In this document: positions 1 to 8,780 of the stretch, piece after piece
Numbering within the stretch: position 1 is the first letter of the stretch
Layout: each line of letters opens with the position of its first letter
DNA from: an uncultured Klebsiella sp.
GTDB taxonomy: Bacteria; Pseudomonadota; Gammaproteobacteria; Enterobacterales; Enterobacteriaceae
Direction of reading: 5' to 3'
Length of the DNA: 9,084 nucleotides
Assembly (NCBI GenBank): GCA_902490055.1
Contig: CABUCP010000094.1
Location: forward strand, 1-9,084
Translations under genes and position numbers: made by a program
Notes under the pieces: model-generated
The model's input: the letters and a program-made list of their open reading frames with translations, nothing else
Databases searched by the model: none
Told to the model about the DNA's origin: nothing

Positions 1-285
1 CAGGTCAGTGCTGTCATGGATGTCGAAGATCCAATCACCGTCGCTTACAACCTGGAAGTCTCTTCGCCTGGTCTCGATCGTCCGATGTTTACTGCTGAGC
101 ACTATCAACGTTTCACCGGTGAAGAGGTTTCGCTGGTGCTGCGCATGGCGGTACAGAACCGTCGTAAATGGCAGGGCGTTATCAAAGCGGTAGACGGTGA
201 GATGATCACGGTAACCGTCGAAGGCAAAGATGAAGTGTTCGCGCTGAGTAACATCCAGAAGGCGAACCTGGTTCCCCACTTTTAA
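1..285 (+). CDS. rimP: Ribosome maturation factor RimP, 3' part (5' end outside window)
   Basis: RimP binds the pre-30S subunit in the cytoplasm and is needed for efficient 30S maturation. Only the last 94 codons plus TAA are present. The reading frame is open from base 1, so the gene is cut by the window edge and not truncated; the family is about 150 aa long. The ATG at 16 is internal and should not be taken as the start. Visible signatures are '[12 protein letters not shown]' (about residues 17-28 of this fragment), typical of the end of the N-terminal domain, and the C-terminal SH3-like barrel with '[14 protein letters not shown]' and the terminal '[11 protein letters not shown]'. The match to E. 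coli RimP (formerly YhbC) is near-identical from memory. nusA follows after 27 nt in the same direction, as expected for the rimP-nusA-infB operon. The operon's upstream promoter and metY tRNA gene would lie before the window. Confidence 0.96.
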   Translation, partial: QVSAVMDVEDPITVAYNLEVSSPGLDRPMFTAEHYQRFTGEEVSLVLRMAVQNRRKWQGVIKAVDGEMITVTVEGKDEVFALSNIQKANLVPHF

Positions 286-312
286 CAGTCTGGATTGAGG
301 TGAAAGGCCCCG

Positions 313-1800
313 ATGAACAAAGAAATTTTGGCTGTTGTTGAAGCCGTTTCCAACGAAAAGGCGCTGCCGCGCGAGAAGATTTTCGAAGCGTTGGAAAGCG
401 CTCTGGCAACGGCGACCAAGAAAAAATACGAACAAGAGATCGACGTTCGCGTAGAAATTGACCGTAAAAGCGGCGATTTCGACACCTTCCGTCGCTGGAT
501 GGTTGTTGAAGAAGTGACTCAGCCAACCCGCGAGATCACGCTGGAAGCCGCGCGTTACGAAGATGAAAGCATGAACGTCGGCGATTACGTAGAAGATCAG
601 ATCGAATCTGTGACCTTCGACCGTATCACCACGCAGACCGCTAAACAGGTTATCGTACAGAAAGTACGTGAAGCCGAGCGCGCGATGGTTGTCGATCAGT
701 TCCGCGAGCACGAAGGTGAGATCATCACCGGCGTGGTGAAAAAAGTGAACCGCGACAACATCACTCTGGATCTGGGCAGCAATGCTGAAGCCGTGATCCT
801 GCGTGAAGACATGCTGCCGCGTGAAAACTTCCGTCCGGGTGACCGCATTCGCGGCGTACTGTATGCAGTACGTCCGGAAGCGCGCGGCGCACAGCTGTTC
901 GTTACCCGTTCCAAGCCGGAAATGCTGGTAGAACTGTTCCGCATTGAAGTGCCGGAAATTGGCGAAGAAGTGCTGGAAATCAAAGCCGCGGCCCGCGATC
1001 CGGGTTCTCGTGCGAAAATTGCCGTGAAAACCAACGACAAGCGTATCGACCCGGTTGGCGCTTGTGTCGGTATGCGCGGCGCGCGCGTTCAGGCGGTTTC
1101 TACCGAGCTTGGCGGCGAACGCATCGATATCGTCCTGTGGGATGATAACCCGGCGCAGTTCGTGATTAACGCTATGGCGCCGGCCGACGTCGCGTCCATC
1201 GTGGTGGATGAAGATAAACACACCATGGACATCGCGGTAGAAGCAGGCAACCTGGCGCAGGCGATCGGCCGTAACGGTCAGAACGTCCGCCTGGCATCGC
1301 AGCTCAGCGGCTGGGAACTCAACGTGATGACCGTTGATGACCTGCAGGCTAAGCACCAGGCCGAAGCCCATGCCGCTATCGATACCTTCACCAAATATCT
1401 CGATATTGATGAAGATTTCGCAACCGTACTGGTTGAAGAGGGCTTCTCCTCGCTGGAAGAACTGGCCTACGTGCCGATGAAAGAACTGCTGGAAATCGAC
1501 GGCCTCGACGAGGATACCGTTGAAGCACTTCGTGAGCGTGCGAAAAACGCACTGACTACACTGGCGCTGGCTCAGGAAGAAAGCCTGGGAGACAACAAAC
1601 CTGCCGACGATCTGCTGAATCTGGAAGGTTTGGACCGTGCTCTGGCGTTTAAGCTGGCTGCCCGTGGTGTTTGTACGCTGGAAGATCTCGCCGAGCAGGG
1701 CGTTGATGACCTGGCTGATATCGAAGGGATGACCGACGAGAAAGCTGGTGAACTCATCATGGCCGCGCGCAACATTTGTTGGTTCGGCGACGAAGCGTAA
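313..1800 (+). CDS. nusA: Transcription termination/antitermination factor NusA
   Basis: NusA binds RNA polymerase and nascent RNA. It promotes pausing and intrinsic termination, and works with NusB/E/G and lambda N in antitermination. The protein is 495 aa, the same length as in E. coli. Domains in order are the polymerase-binding N-terminal domain (about 1-125), an S1 domain (about 135-200), KH1 with its G-x-x-G loop GMRG at 253-256, KH2 with GRNG at 319-322, and two acidic C-terminal repeats. AR1 begins near E376 ('[13 protein letters not shown]'). AR2 begins near R451 ('[13 protein letters not shown]'); in E. coli it contacts the alpha CTD. AR1 and AR2 are found in gamma-proteobacterial NusA but are missing from many other bacteria. 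The ATG at 313 is preceded by GAGGTGA at 297-303. The gene ends in tandem stops, TAA at 1798-1800 and again at 1801-1803. infB follows after 24 nt, so co-transcription is expected. The operon is known to be under NusA feedback in E. coli, but that control region is outside the window. Confidence 0.98.
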   Translation: MNKEILAVVEAVSNEKALPREKIFEALESALATATKKKYEQEIDVRVEIDRKSGDFDTFRRWMVVEEVTQPTREITLEAARYEDESMNVGDYVEDQIESVTFDRITTQTAKQVIVQKVREAERAMVVDQFREHEGEIITGVVKKVNRDNITLDLGSNAEAVILREDMLPRENFRPGDRIRGVLYAVRPEARGAQLFVTRSKPEMLVELFRIEVPEIGEEVLEIKAAARDPGSRAKIAVKTNDKRIDPVGACVGMRGARVQAVSTELGGERIDIVLWDDNPAQFVINAMAPADVASIVVDEDKHTMDIAVEAGNLAQAIGRNGQNVRLASQLSGWELNVMTVDDLQAKHQAEAHAAIDTFTKYLDIDEDFATVLVEEGFSSLEELAYVPMKELLEIDGLDEDTVEALRERAKNALTTLALAQEESLGDNKPADDLLNLEGLDRALAFKLAARGVCTLEDLAEQGVDDLADIEGMTDEKAGELIMAARNICWFGDEA

Positions 1801-1824
1801 TAAACTGTAGCAGGAAGGAACAGC

Positions 1825-4512
1825 ATGACAGATGTGACTATTAAATCGCTGGCCTCAGAAATTCAGACCTCTGTGGATCGCCTGATACAGCAATTTGCTG
1901 ACGCAGGCATTCGCAAATCGGCTGATGATTCTGTGACCGCGCAAGAAAAACAAACCTTGTTAACGCACCTGAACCGTGAACACGGTTCCGCGCCTGACAA
2001 GCTTACCCTGCAGCGTAAAACCCGCAGTACTCTGAGCGTTCAGGGGACTGGTGGTAAAAGTAAATCGGTGCAGATTGAAGTCCGCAAAACGCGTACCTTT
2101 GTAAAACGTGACCCGCAAGAAGCGGAACGTCTGGCTGAAGAAGAAGCGAAGCGCGAAGCGGAAGAACAAGCCCGTCGTGAGGCAGAAGATGCTGCCAAAC
2201 GTGAGGCACAGGCAAAAGCTGAACGCGAGGCCGCAGAACAAGCTAAACGTGATAGCGCTGAAAAAGCGAAACGTGAAGCTGCGGAAAAAGACACAGTGAG
2301 CAATCAACAGACAGACGATATGACCAAAACCGCCCAGGCTGAAAAAGCCCGCCGCGAAGCTGAATCCGCGGAGCTGAAGCGTAAATCTGAAGAAGAAGCG
2401 CGTCGCAAGCTCGAAGAAGATGCCCGCCGCGTTGCTGAAGAAGCACGCCGTATGGCTGAAGAAAACGAAAAGAACGGCACTGTGAACGCAGAGCCGACCG
2501 AAGACACCAGCGACTACCACGTGACCACTTCTCAGCATGCTCGTCAGGCTGAAGATGAAAACGATCGTGAAAGCGAAGGTGGTCGTGGCCGCGGCCGTAA
2601 CACCAAAACCGCGCGTCCGGCGAAAAAAGGCAACAAACACGCTGAATCCAAAGCTGACCGTGAAGAAGCCCGTGCGGCCGTTCGCGGCGGTAAAGGCGGC
2701 AAGCACCGTAAAGGTTCTACGCTGCAGCAGGGCTTCCAGAAGCCGGCTCAGGCCGTTAACCGTGATGTCGTGATCGGCGAAACCATCACCGTTGGCGAGC
2801 TGGCCAACAAGATGGCAGTCAAAGGCTCTCAGGTCATCAAAGCGATGATGAAACTGGGCGCGATGGCGACCATCAACCAGGTTATCGACCAGGAAACCGC
2901 ACAGCTGGTTGCCGAAGAGATGGGCCACAAAGTTATCCTGCGTCGTGAAAACGAGCTGGAAGAAGCAGTAATGAGCGACCGTGACACCGGCGCTGCGGCT
3001 GAACCGCGCGCACCGGTAGTGACCATCATGGGTCACGTTGACCACGGTAAAACCTCGCTGCTGGACTACATTCGTTCTACTAAGGTTGCCTCCGGCGAAG
3101 CGGGTGGTATTACCCAGCACATCGGCGCATACCACGTAGAAACCGATAACGGCATGATCACCTTCCTGGATACCCCGGGCCACGCCGCGTTTACCTCCAT
3201 GCGTGCTCGTGGCGCGCAGGCGACGGATATCGTTGTTCTGGTCGTTGCCGCGGACGATGGCGTGATGCCGCAGACCATCGAAGCAATCCAGCACGCCAAA
3301 GCGGCGCAGGTGCCGGTTGTTGTTGCGGTGAACAAGATCGATAAGCCGGAAGCGGATATGGATCGCGTGAAGAACGAACTCTCCCAGTACGGCGTTATGC
3401 CGGAAGAGTGGGGCGGTGAAGCGCAGTTCATCCCGGTATCCGCAAAAGTCGGTACCGGTATCGACGACCTGCTGAACGCCATCCTGCTGCAGGCTGAAGT
3501 TCTCGAGCTTAAAGCGGTACGTAACGGTATGGCGAGCGGCGCGGTAATTGAATCCTTCCTGGATAAAGGTCGTGGTCCGGTTGCTACCGTTCTGGTTCGC
3601 GAAGGTACTCTGCATAAAGGCGACATCGTGCTGTGCGGCTTCGAATACGGCCGTGTACGTGCGATGCGTGACGAACTGGGTCGTGAAGTTCTGGAAGCAG
3701 GTCCGTCCATTCCGGTGGAAATCCTCGGTCTGTCCGGCGTTCCGGCAGCGGGTGATGAAGTGACCGTGGTTCGTGACGAGAAAAAAGCGCGTGAAGTTGC
3801 GCTGTATCGTCAGGGCAAATTCCGTGAAGTTAAGCTGGCGCGTCAGCAGAAATCTAAACTGGAAAACATGTTCGCTAACATGGCCGAAGGCGAAGTTCAC
3901 GAAGTGAACATCGTCCTGAAAGCGGACGTTCAGGGTTCTGTCGAAGCGATTTCCGATTCCTTACTGAAACTGTCTACTGACGAAGTTAAAGTGAAGATCA
4001 TCGGTTCCGGCGTAGGTGGTATCACCGAAACCGACGCGACCCTGGCTGCAGCTTCCAACGCGATTCTGGTTGGCTTCAACGTGCGTGCCGATGCTTCTGC
4101 ACGTAAAGTTATCGAAGCGGAAAGCCTGGATCTGCGTTACTACTCCGTCATCTATAACCTGATCGACGAAGTGAAAGCAGCGATGAGCGGCATGCTGTCT
4201 CCGGAACTGAAACAGCAGATCATTGGTCTGGCTGAAGTGCGTGATGTCTTCAAATCACCGAAATTCGGCGCTATCGCGGGCTGTATGGTTACCGAAGGTA
4301 TCATCAAACGTCACAACCCAATCCGCGTACTGCGCGACAACGTGGTTATCTATGAAGGCGAGCTGGAATCCCTGCGCCGCTTCAAAGATGACGTTAACGA
4401 AGTCCGTAACGGCATGGAGTGTGGTATCGGCGTTAAGAACTACAATGACGTACGTACCGGCGATATGATCGAAGTCTTCGAAATTATCGAAATCAAGCGC
4501 TCTATCGAATAA
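1825..4512 (+). CDS. infB: Translation initiation factor IF-2 (IF2-alpha, full-length form)
   Basis: IF2 is the GTPase that places fMet-tRNA on the 30S subunit and promotes 50S joining. The protein is 895 aa against 890 in E. coli. An IF2_N module covers about residues 1-50. It is followed by a very charged Ala/Glu/Lys/Arg helical linker (about 98-156 and 171-216), a Gly/Arg-rich stretch near 249-258, and a second IF2_N module (about 318-370). The G domain is intact: G1 GHVDHGKT at 403-410, G2 GGITQHIGA at 427-435, G3 DTPGH at 449-453, G4 NKID at 503-506 and G5 SAK at 539-541. The beta-barrel and the C-terminal fMet-tRNA-binding domains follow to the end. The start ATG has a strong AAGGA Shine-Dalgarno at 1815-1819. 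The extra residues relative to E. coli lie in the linker region, where length is known to vary. Internal starts at codons 158 and 166 are described separately. Confidence 0.98.
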   Translation: MTDVTIKSLASEIQTSVDRLIQQFADAGIRKSADDSVTAQEKQTLLTHLNREHGSAPDKLTLQRKTRSTLSVQGTGGKSKSVQIEVRKTRTFVKRDPQEAERLAEEEAKREAEEQARREAEDAAKREAQAKAEREAAEQAKRDSAEKAKREAAEKDTVSNQQTDDMTKTAQAEKARREAESAELKRKSEEEARRKLEEDARRVAEEARRMAEENEKNGTVNAEPTEDTSDYHVTTSQHARQAEDENDRESEGGRGRGRNTKTARPAKKGNKHAESKADREEARAAVRGGKGGKHRKGSTLQQGFQKPAQAVNRDVVIGETITVGELANKMAVKGSQVIKAMMKLGAMATINQVIDQETAQLVAEEMGHKVILRRENELEEAVMSDRDTGAAAEPRAPVVTIMGHVDHGKTSLLDYIRSTKVASGEAGGITQHIGAYHVETDNGMITFLDTPGHAAFTSMRARGAQATDIVVLVVAADDGVMPQTIEAIQHAKAAQVPVVVAVNKIDKPEADMDRVKNELSQYGVMPEEWGGEAQFIPVSAKVGTGIDDLLNAILLQAEVLELKAVRNGMASGAVIESFLDKGRGPVATVLVREGTLHKGDIVLCGFEYGRVRAMRDELGREVLEAGPSIPVEILGLSGVPAAGDEVTVVRDEKKAREVALYRQGKFREVKLARQQKSKLENMFANMAEGEVHEVNIVLKADVQGSVEAISDSLLKLSTDEVKVKIIGSGVGGITETDATLAAASNAILVGFNVRADASARKVIEAESLDLRYYSVIYNLIDEVKAAMSGMLSPELKQQIIGLAEVRDVFKSPKFGAIAGCMVTEGIIKRHNPIRVLRDNVVIYEGELESLRRFKDDVNEVRNGMECGIGVKNYNDVRTGDMIEVFEIIEIKRSIE
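2296..4512 (+). CDS. infB: IF-2 short isoforms from internal starts (IF2-beta GTG 2296; IF2-gamma ATG 2320)
   Basis: E. coli infB is known to give shorter IF2 forms by in-frame internal initiation, at GTG codon 158 (IF2-beta) and ATG codon 165 (IF2-gamma). Here the same motif 'VSNQQ-DDMTK' is present. The GTG lies at 2296-2298, exactly codon 158, and the ATG at 2320-2322 is codon 166, shifted by one inserted Thr (QQTDDM). A purine-rich GCGGAAAAAGA precedes the GTG by a few bases, and the ATG has no evident Shine-Dalgarno. The products would lack the first IF2_N module and half of the charged linker but keep the second IF2_N module and all GTPase and tRNA-binding domains. Conservation of both start codons is seen in the sequence. 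Production of the isoforms in this organism is inferred. Confidence 0.65.
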   Translation: MSNQQTDDMTKTAQAEKARREAESAELKRKSEEEARRKLEEDARRVAEEARRMAEENEKNGTVNAEPTEDTSDYHVTTSQHARQAEDENDRESEGGRGRGRNTKTARPAKKGNKHAESKADREEARAAVRGGKGGKHRKGSTLQQGFQKPAQAVNRDVVIGETITVGELANKMAVKGSQVIKAMMKLGAMATINQVIDQETAQLVAEEMGHKVILRRENELEEAVMSDRDTGAAAEPRAPVVTIMGHVDHGKTSLLDYIRSTKVASGEAGGITQHIGAYHVETDNGMITFLDTPGHAAFTSMRARGAQATDIVVLVVAADDGVMPQTIEAIQHAKAAQVPVVVAVNKIDKPEADMDRVKNELSQYGVMPEEWGGEAQFIPVSAKVGTGIDDLLNAILLQAEVLELKAVRNGMASGAVIESFLDKGRGPVATVLVREGTLHKGDIVLCGFEYGRVRAMRDELGREVLEAGPSIPVEILGLSGVPAAGDEVTVVRDEKKAREVALYRQGKFREVKLARQQKSKLENMFANMAEGEVHEVNIVLKADVQGSVEAISDSLLKLSTDEVKVKIIGSGVGGITETDATLAAASNAILVGFNVRADASARKVIEAESLDLRYYSVIYNLIDEVKAAMSGMLSPELKQQIIGLAEVRDVFKSPKFGAIAGCMVTEGIIKRHNPIRVLRDNVVIYEGELESLRRFKDDVNEVRNGMECGIGVKNYNDVRTGDMIEVFEIIEIKRSIE

Positions 4513-4530
4513 TCGACGCATTAGCGCAAC

Positions 4531-4558
4531 GTAGGCCGGGAGCGAAGCGCCACCCGGC
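4531..4558 (+). repeat. REP-like palindrome between infB and rbfA
   Basis: The sequence GTAGGCCGGG...CCCGGC forms an imperfect hairpin. GCCGGG (4535-4540) pairs with CCCGGC (4553-4558), and inside an A/CA internal loop there is a short GC-rich upper stem around 4542-4550. The leading GTAGGCCGG matches the head of enterobacterial REP (repetitive extragenic palindromic) elements, which sit between genes and can block 3' exonucleases or bind gyrase, Pol I or IHF depending on type. A single unit is present, with no partner unit forming a BIME in this gap. The family assignment rests on motif recognition; copy number in the genome cannot be seen here. Confidence 0.7.
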
Positions 4559-4569
4559 AAGAGATATCT

Positions 4570-4591
4570 AAAGGGGCTACGGCCCCTTTTT
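4570..4591 (+). terminator. Intrinsic terminator between infB and rbfA
   Basis: GGGGC (4573-4577) pairs with GCCCC (4582-4586) around a TACG loop. Flanking A4570-A4572 pair with T4587-T4589, giving up to 8 bp followed by a TTTTT tract (4587-4591). The C(UACG)G closing context belongs to the very stable UNCG tetraloop class. It stands only 16 nt before the rbfA ATG. It therefore probably acts as a partial terminator that lowers rbfA-truB transcription relative to infB, or as a 3' end for infB mRNA. Confidence 0.8.
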
Positions 4592-4607
4592 AGTCTGGAG
4601 AAGTAAT

Positions 4608-5009
4608 ATGGCGAAAGAATTTGGTCGCCCGCAGCGCGTCGCTCAGGAGTTGCAAAAAGAGATTGCCACTATCCTGCAGCGTGAAATCAAAGATCCGCGC
4701 CTGGGCATGATGACCACCGTATCCGGTGTTGAAGTCTCCCGCGATCTGGCGTATGCCAAAGTGTTCGTGACCTTCCTGAATGACAAAGATGAAGAGTCGA
4801 TCAAAGCGGGCATTAAAGCCCTGCATGACGCTTCCGGTTTTATCCGCTCCCTGCTGGGGAAAGCGATGCGTCTGCGTATCGTGCCGGAACTGACATTCTT
4901 CTACGACAACTCGCTGGTTGAAGGGATGCGCATGTCCAACCTGGTCACCAGCGTGGTAAAACACGACGATGAACGTCGTGTGAACCCGGACGACAGCAAG
5001 GAGGACTGA
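4608..5009 (+). CDS. rbfA: 30S ribosome-binding factor A (RbfA)
   Basis: RbfA is a small cold-shock protein that binds the 30S subunit near the 5' end (helix 1) of 16S rRNA during late maturation and is needed for growth at low temperature. The protein is 133 aa, the same length as in E. coli. It is a single type II KH-like domain. The characteristic interhelical A-x-G kink is at A75-S76-G77 (within 'HDASGFIRS'), and it is followed by the conserved '[15 protein letters not shown]'. The C-terminal tail is charged and likely flexible ('[14 protein letters not shown]'). The ATG at 4608 has GGAG at 4597-4600, seven bases upstream. The stop codon overlaps the truB start by one base, so translation of the two genes is probably coupled. 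The terminator just upstream means that expression depends on read-through from infB or on a promoter I cannot identify. Confidence 0.97.
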   Translation: MAKEFGRPQRVAQELQKEIATILQREIKDPRLGMMTTVSGVEVSRDLAYAKVFVTFLNDKDEESIKAGIKALHDASGFIRSLLGKAMRLRIVPELTFFYDNSLVEGMRMSNLVTSVVKHDDERRVNPDDSKED

Positions 5010-5011
5010 TG
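4998..5011 (+). promoter_or_regulatory. truB Shine-Dalgarno inside rbfA and TGATG stop/start overlap
   Basis: AAGGAGG (4998-5004) is a near-perfect anti-16S match embedded in the last rbfA codons. It is followed by TGATG (5007-5011), in which the rbfA stop and the truB ATG share one base. Ribosomes terminating on rbfA can reinitiate directly on truB. The overlap, together with the match to the E. coli TruB N-terminus, decides the truB start. Confidence 0.85.
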
Positions 5012-5953
5012 AGTCGTCCTCGTCGTCGCGGCCGTGACGTGCACGGCGTATTGTTGCTGGATAAGCCTCAGGGCGCTTCCAGCAATGATGTGCTGCAAAA
5101 AGTAAAACGTATTTATAACGCCAACCGCGCCGGGCATACCGGCGCGCTGGATCCGCTGGCGACCGGCATGCTGCCTATCTGCCTTGGCGAAGCGACCAAG
5201 TTTTCCCAGTATCTGCTGGACTCCGATAAACGCTATCGCGTGATCGCTAAACTTGGTCAGCGCACGGATACCTCCGATGCCGATGGCCAGGTGGTGGAAG
5301 AGCGCCCGCTGACGTTTAACGACGAACAGCTGGCGGCGGCGCTGGATAGCTTCCGCGGCGAGACGCAGCAGGTGCCGTCGATGTACTCGGCGCTGAAGTA
5401 TCAGGGCAAAAAGCTGTACGAATATGCTCGTCAGGGCATTGACGTGCCGCGCGAAGCCCGGCCGATAACGGTCTACGAACTGCTGTTTATTCGCCATGAG
5501 GGCGATGAGCTGGAGCTTGAGATCCACTGCTCTAAAGGCACCTATATTCGGACGATCATCGACGATTTAGGTGAGAAACTCGGCTGCGGCGCGCACGTGA
5601 TTTTCCTGCGTCGCCTGGCGGTAAGCAAATATCCGGTTGAGCGGATGGTGACCCTTGAGCAACTGCAGGCGCTGGTCGAACAGGCGGCGGCGCAGGATAT
5701 TCCTGCTGCTCAACTGCTTGACCCGCTGCTGATGCCGATGGACAGCCCGGCTTCGGATTATCCGCTGGTTAATATTCCAGAAACTTCCGCGGTCTATTTT
5801 AAGAACGGTAACCCGGTACGTCAGTCAGGCGCGCCGCTTAACGGGCTGGTGCGGGTGATGGAAACCGAGTCCGGGAAGTTTCTCGGTATGGGCGAGATTG
5901 ATGATGAAGGCCGCGTCGCGCCTCGTCGTCTGGTGGTTGAATACCCGGCGTAA
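5009..5953 (+). CDS. truB: tRNA pseudouridine(55) synthase TruB
   Basis: TruB isomerises U55 in the T-loop of elongator tRNAs to pseudouridine and also acts as a tRNA chaperone. The protein is 314 aa, as in E. coli. The basic N-terminus '[10 protein letters not shown]' is followed by motif I '[10 protein letters not shown]'. The catalytic motif '[12 protein letters not shown]' has the nucleophile Asp at residue 48. Further conserved residues are Tyr76 in 'KRYRV' and Arg181 in 'SKGTYIRT', the positions that stack on and hold the flipped base in the E. coli enzyme. A C-terminal PUA-like domain covers about 250-314. All catalytic residues are present, so the enzyme should be active. It is translationally coupled to rbfA. 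The rpsO promoter begins only 9 nt after the stop codon. Confidence 0.98.
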   Translation: MSRPRRRGRDVHGVLLLDKPQGASSNDVLQKVKRIYNANRAGHTGALDPLATGMLPICLGEATKFSQYLLDSDKRYRVIAKLGQRTDTSDADGQVVEERPLTFNDEQLAAALDSFRGETQQVPSMYSALKYQGKKLYEYARQGIDVPREARPITVYELLFIRHEGDELELEIHCSKGTYIRTIIDDLGEKLGCGAHVIFLRRLAVSKYPVERMVTLEQLQALVEQAAAQDIPAAQLLDPLLMPMDSPASDYPLVNIPETSAVYFKNGNPVRQSGAPLNGLVRVMETESGKFLGMGEIDDEGRVAPRRLVVEYPA

Positions 5954-5962
5954 GCGCTTTTC

Positions 5963-5991
5963 TTGCGATAAAAGCCTGCTACGAGTAGAAT
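5963..5991 (+). promoter_or_regulatory. rpsO sigma-70 promoter (P1)
   Basis: A -35 box TTGCGA (5963-5968, four of six consensus bases) and a -10 box TAGAAT (5986-5991, five of six) are separated by an ideal 17 nt. The expected transcription start is near 5998. The position between truB and rpsO agrees with the known independent rpsO promoter of E. coli. rpsO is therefore likely transcribed both by read-through and from this promoter. Confidence 0.8.
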
Positions 5992-5997
5992 ATCGCC

Positions 5998-6371
<374 letters not shown>

Positions 6372-6386
6372 TTCTGCGAGTTTCAG

Positions 6387-6413
6387 AAAAAGGGGCCTCA
6401 CGGCCCCTTTTTT
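6387..6413 (+). terminator. rpsO intrinsic terminator (T1), bidirectional-looking
   Basis: GGGGCC (6392-6397) pairs with GGCCCC (6402-6407) around a TCAC loop. A6387-A6391 pair with T6408-T6412, giving about 11 bp, followed by TTTTTT (6408-6413). The A-run on the other side becomes a T5 tract on the - strand, so the same hairpin can end transcripts coming from pnp towards rpsO. In E. coli this terminator is leaky and lets rpsO-pnp read-through occur. Confidence 0.92.
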
Positions 6414-6434
6414 CGACCAGGCGGCAGCAATTCA

Positions 6435-6463
6435 TTAAAAACTCATGTATTGTTGCTATTAAT
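6435..6463 (+). promoter_or_regulatory. Putative pnp promoter (P2)
   Basis: An extended -10, TGC + TATTAA (6454-6462), lies 16 nt after a TTAAAA (6435-6440; four of six matches to TTGACA). The predicted start near 6469 is at the base of the pnp leader stem-loop. E. coli pnp has a promoter in this gap, so a promoter is expected, but these boxes are only a moderate match and the exact start is uncertain. Confidence 0.45.
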
Positions 6464-6554
6464 GATCTTCGTGCAGAGGTTCGCGCGGCTAATGAGAGGC
6501 TTCATCCGCAGGGGCGGGTAAAGGTTGTCATTAGTCGCGAGGATGCAGAAGATC
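6464..6554 (+). promoter_or_regulatory. pnp leader stem-loop (RNase III site for PNPase autoregulation)
   Basis: A long interrupted duplex can form. GATCTTC (6464-6470) pairs with GAAGATC (6548-6554), GCA (6473-6475) with TGC (6544-6546), and TTC (6480-6482) with GGA (6541-6543). The main 12-bp helix is 6484-6495 (CGCGGCTAATGA) with 6528-6539 (TCATTAGTCGCG). An apical hairpin ATCCGC (6504-6509)/GCGGGT (6514-6519) has an AGGG loop. In E. coli RNase III cuts the equivalent stem, PNPase removes the short upstream strand, and the processed pnp mRNA becomes unstable, so PNPase limits its own synthesis. The structure is seen in the sequence; the function is taken from E. coli. Confidence 0.82.
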
Positions 6555-6612
6555 GGGTCAATAGACGCGGTATCGTGGATACGGCGTCATTTATAGATAA
6601 AAGGATAGAATT

Positions 6613-8748
6613 TTGCTTAATCCGATCGTTCGTAAATTCCAGTACGGCCAACACACCGTGACACTGGAAACCGGCATGATGGCGCGCCAGGCAACGGCCG
6701 CTGTGATGGTTAGCATGGATGACACTGCGGTATTCGTTACCGTTGTTGGTCAGAAAAAAGCGAAGCCAGGCCAGGATTTCTTCCCGCTGACCGTTAACTA
6801 CCAGGAGCGTACCTACGCTGCCGGTAAAATCCCGGGTGGTTTCTTCCGTCGTGAAGGCCGTCCGAGCGAAGGCGAAACCCTGATCGCGCGTCTGATTGAC
6901 CGCCCGGTTCGCCCGCTGTTCCCGGAAGGCTTTGTTAACGAAGTTCAGGTTATCGCCACCGTGGTTTCCGTTAACCCGCAGGTTAACCCGGATATCGTCG
7001 CGATGATCGGCGCCTCCGCCGCGCTGTCCCTGTCCGGCATTCCGTTCAACGGCCCAATCGGCGCCGCTCGCGTTGGTTATATCAACGACCAGTACGTTCT
7101 GAACCCGACCCAGGAAGAGCTGAAGTCCAGCAAACTGGACCTGGTTGTCGCCGGTACTGAAGCTGCCGTGCTGATGGTTGAATCCGAAGCTGAACTGCTG
7201 AGCGAAGACCAGATGCTGGGCGCGGTGGTCTTTGGCCACGAGCAGCAGCAGATTGTTATCCAGACCATCAACGATCTGGTGAAAGAAGCCGGTAAACCGC
7301 GTTGGGACTGGCAGCCGGAAGTGGTTGACGCAGCTCTGAACGCACGCGTTGCCGCGCTGGCTGAATCTCGCCTGAGCGATGCTTACCGTATCACCGACAA
7401 ACAAGAGCGTTACGCTCAGGTTGACGTGATCAAATCTGAAACCATCGCTACGCTGGTTGCCGAAGATGAAACCCTGGACGCGAACGAACTGGGTGAAATC
7501 CTGCACGCTATTGAGAAAAACGTTGTTCGTAGCCGCGTACTGGCAGGCGAGCCGCGTATCGATGGTCGCGAAAAAGACATGATTCGTGGTCTGGACGTTC
7601 GTACCGGCGTACTGCCGCGTACTCACGGTTCCGCACTGTTTACCCGTGGCGAAACTCAGGCGCTGGTTACCGCGACCCTGGGTACCGCACGCGACGCGCA
7701 GAACATCGACGAACTGATGGGCGAGCGCACGGATTCCTTCCTGTTCCACTACAACTTCCCTCCGTACTCCGTAGGCGAAACTGGCATGGTAGGTTCTCCG
7801 AAGCGTCGTGAAATCGGTCACGGTCGTCTGGCTAAACGCGGCGTACTGGCCGTGATGCCGACTATCGACGAATTCCCGTACACCGTTCGTGTGGTTTCTG
7901 AAATCACCGAATCTAATGGTTCTTCTTCTATGGCTTCCGTCTGCGGCGCATCTCTGGCGCTGATGGATGCGGGTGTACCGGTGAAAGCCGCCGTTGCGGG
8001 TATCGCAATGGGCCTGGTGAAAGAAGGCGACAACTTCGTCGTTCTGTCCGACATTCTGGGTGACGAAGACCACCTCGGCGATATGGACTTCAAAGTTGCG
8101 GGTTCCCGCGACGGTATCTCTGCGCTGCAGATGGATATCAAAATTGAAGGTATCACCAAAGAAATCATGCAGGTTGCTCTGAACCAGGCTAAAGGTGCGC
8201 GTCTGCACATCCTGGGCGTGATGGAACAGGCGATCAACGCGCCGCGCGGCGACATCTCTGAATTCGCACCGCGTATCCACACTATCAAGATCAATCCGGA
8301 CAAGATCAAAGACGTTATCGGTAAAGGCGGTTCTGTTATCCGTGCCCTGACCGAAGAAACCGGCACCACCATCGAAATCGAAGATGACGGTACCGTGAAG
8401 ATCGCAGCGACCGACGGCGACAAAGCGCAGCACGCTATCCGTCGTATCGAAGAGATCACCGCGGAGATCGAAGTTGGCCGTATCTACAATGGTAAAGTGA
8501 CCCGTATCGTTGACTTTGGCGCATTCGTTGCCATCGGCGGCGGTAAAGAAGGTCTGGTTCACATCTCTCAGATCGCCGACAAGCGCGTTGAGAAAGTGAC
8601 CGATTACCTGCAGATGGGCCAGGAAGTACCGGTTAAGGTTCTGGAAGTTGACCGTCAGGGCCGCGTCCGTCTGAGCATTAAAGAAGCGACTGAGCAGACT
8701 CAGCCTGCCGCTGCGCCGGAAGCGCCGGCCGCAGAGCAGGGCGAGTAA
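6613..8748 (+). CDS. pnp: Polyribonucleotide nucleotidyltransferase (PNPase)
   Basis: PNPase is a trimeric 3'-5' phosphorolytic exoribonuclease. It releases nucleoside diphosphates, can also add heteropolymeric tails, and is a component of the RNase E degradosome. The protein is 711 aa, equal to E. coli. The start is TTG (6613-6615), as in E. coli, with AAGGA at 6601-6605 seven bases upstream; no ATG fits. Domains are a first RNase PH-like core (about 1-145), an all-alpha linker domain (about 146-240), and a second RNase PH core (about 310-540). The second core has the phosphate-site residues R398-R399 and S437-S439, and catalytic D486, D492 and K494 in '[12 protein letters not shown]'. A KH domain has GKGG at 570-573, an S1 domain covers about 619-691, and an Ala/Pro/Glu tail ends the protein. 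All catalytic residues are intact. Expression is controlled by the leader stem-loop and by read-through from rpsO. Confidence 0.98.
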   Translation: MLNPIVRKFQYGQHTVTLETGMMARQATAAVMVSMDDTAVFVTVVGQKKAKPGQDFFPLTVNYQERTYAAGKIPGGFFRREGRPSEGETLIARLIDRPVRPLFPEGFVNEVQVIATVVSVNPQVNPDIVAMIGASAALSLSGIPFNGPIGAARVGYINDQYVLNPTQEELKSSKLDLVVAGTEAAVLMVESEAELLSEDQMLGAVVFGHEQQQIVIQTINDLVKEAGKPRWDWQPEVVDAALNARVAALAESRLSDAYRITDKQERYAQVDVIKSETIATLVAEDETLDANELGEILHAIEKNVVRSRVLAGEPRIDGREKDMIRGLDVRTGVLPRTHGSALFTRGETQALVTATLGTARDAQNIDELMGERTDSFLFHYNFPPYSVGETGMVGSPKRREIGHGRLAKRGVLAVMPTIDEFPYTVRVVSEITESNGSSSMASVCGASLALMDAGVPVKAAVAGIAMGLVKEGDNFVVLSDILGDEDHLGDMDFKVAGSRDGISALQMDIKIEGITKEIMQVALNQAKGARLHILGVMEQAINAPRGDISEFAPRIHTIKINPDKIKDVIGKGGSVIRALTEETGTTIEIEDDGTVKIAATDGDKAQHAIRRIEEITAEIEVGRIYNGKVTRIVDFGAFVAIGGGKEGLVHISQIADKRVEKVTDYLQMGQEVPVKVLEVDRQGRVRLSIKEATEQTQPAAAPEAPAAEQGE

Positions 8749-8759
8749 GGTTGCCGATT

Positions 8760-8780
8760 GCCCTCCGCTTTGCGGAGGGC
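8760..8780 (+). terminator. Perfect hairpin after pnp, without U-tract
   Basis: GCCCTCCGC (8760-8768) pairs perfectly with GCGGAGGGC (8772-8780) around a TTT loop, 11 nt after the pnp stop. The bases that follow (CTATTCC) are not a U-run on either strand, so it does not look like an efficient intrinsic terminator. It may protect the pnp mRNA 3' end from exonucleases or mark a processing site, which would still allow read-through into nlpI. Confidence 0.5.

Larger units (their letters stand above)
6385..6556 (-). ncRNA. sraG: Candidate SraG antisense small RNA
   Basis: E. coli is known to encode SraG, a small RNA of roughly 150-175 nt in the rpsO-pnp gap, opposite in direction to both genes. 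The equivalent - strand region here has a plausible 3' end: the rpsO hairpin followed on that strand by a T5 tract (6391-6387). The 5' end given is mapped by analogy only. A possible - strand -10, TCTATT (6565-6560), is weak and its best -35, ATGACG (6590-6585), is at a poor 19-nt spacing. The RNA would be fully complementary to the pnp leader hairpin. The evidence in the sequence is limited to the terminator and synteny. Confidence 0.35.

Noticed and set aside
855..872. Inverted repeat CGTACTG/CAGTACG inside nusA
   Set aside because: It has 7-bp arms with a 4-base spacer inside the conserved S1-domain coding sequence (RGVLYAVRP). It is not near any expression signal and is most likely a chance product of codon choice.
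2110..2480. Apparent internal DNA repeats (GAAGC/CGTGAAGC-like units)
   Set aside because: They reflect the Ala/Glu/Lys/Arg-rich helical linker of IF2, which is low-complexity at the protein level in all enterobacteria; not a DNA repeat array or CRISPR.
3066..3710. 214-codon - strand frame inside infB, and a similar 213-codon frame at 7818-8459 inside pnp
   Set aside because: Ser/Thr/Pro-rich antisense translations of strongly conserved GTPase and RNase PH coding sequence; no independent evidence of coding.
1960..3900. 646-codon open frame on the - strand, antisense to infB
   Set aside because: It is a shadow of the codon bias and GC-rich third positions of infB. The translation is low-complexity Phe/Arg/His-rich with no recognisable domain, and infB itself is unambiguous.
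6502..8562. 686-codon open frame on the - strand, antisense to pnp
   Set aside because: It is the same kind of shadow, produced by the codon usage of the highly expressed pnp. The product is Phe/Asp/Gly-rich, resembles no family, and has no supporting start region or operon partner.
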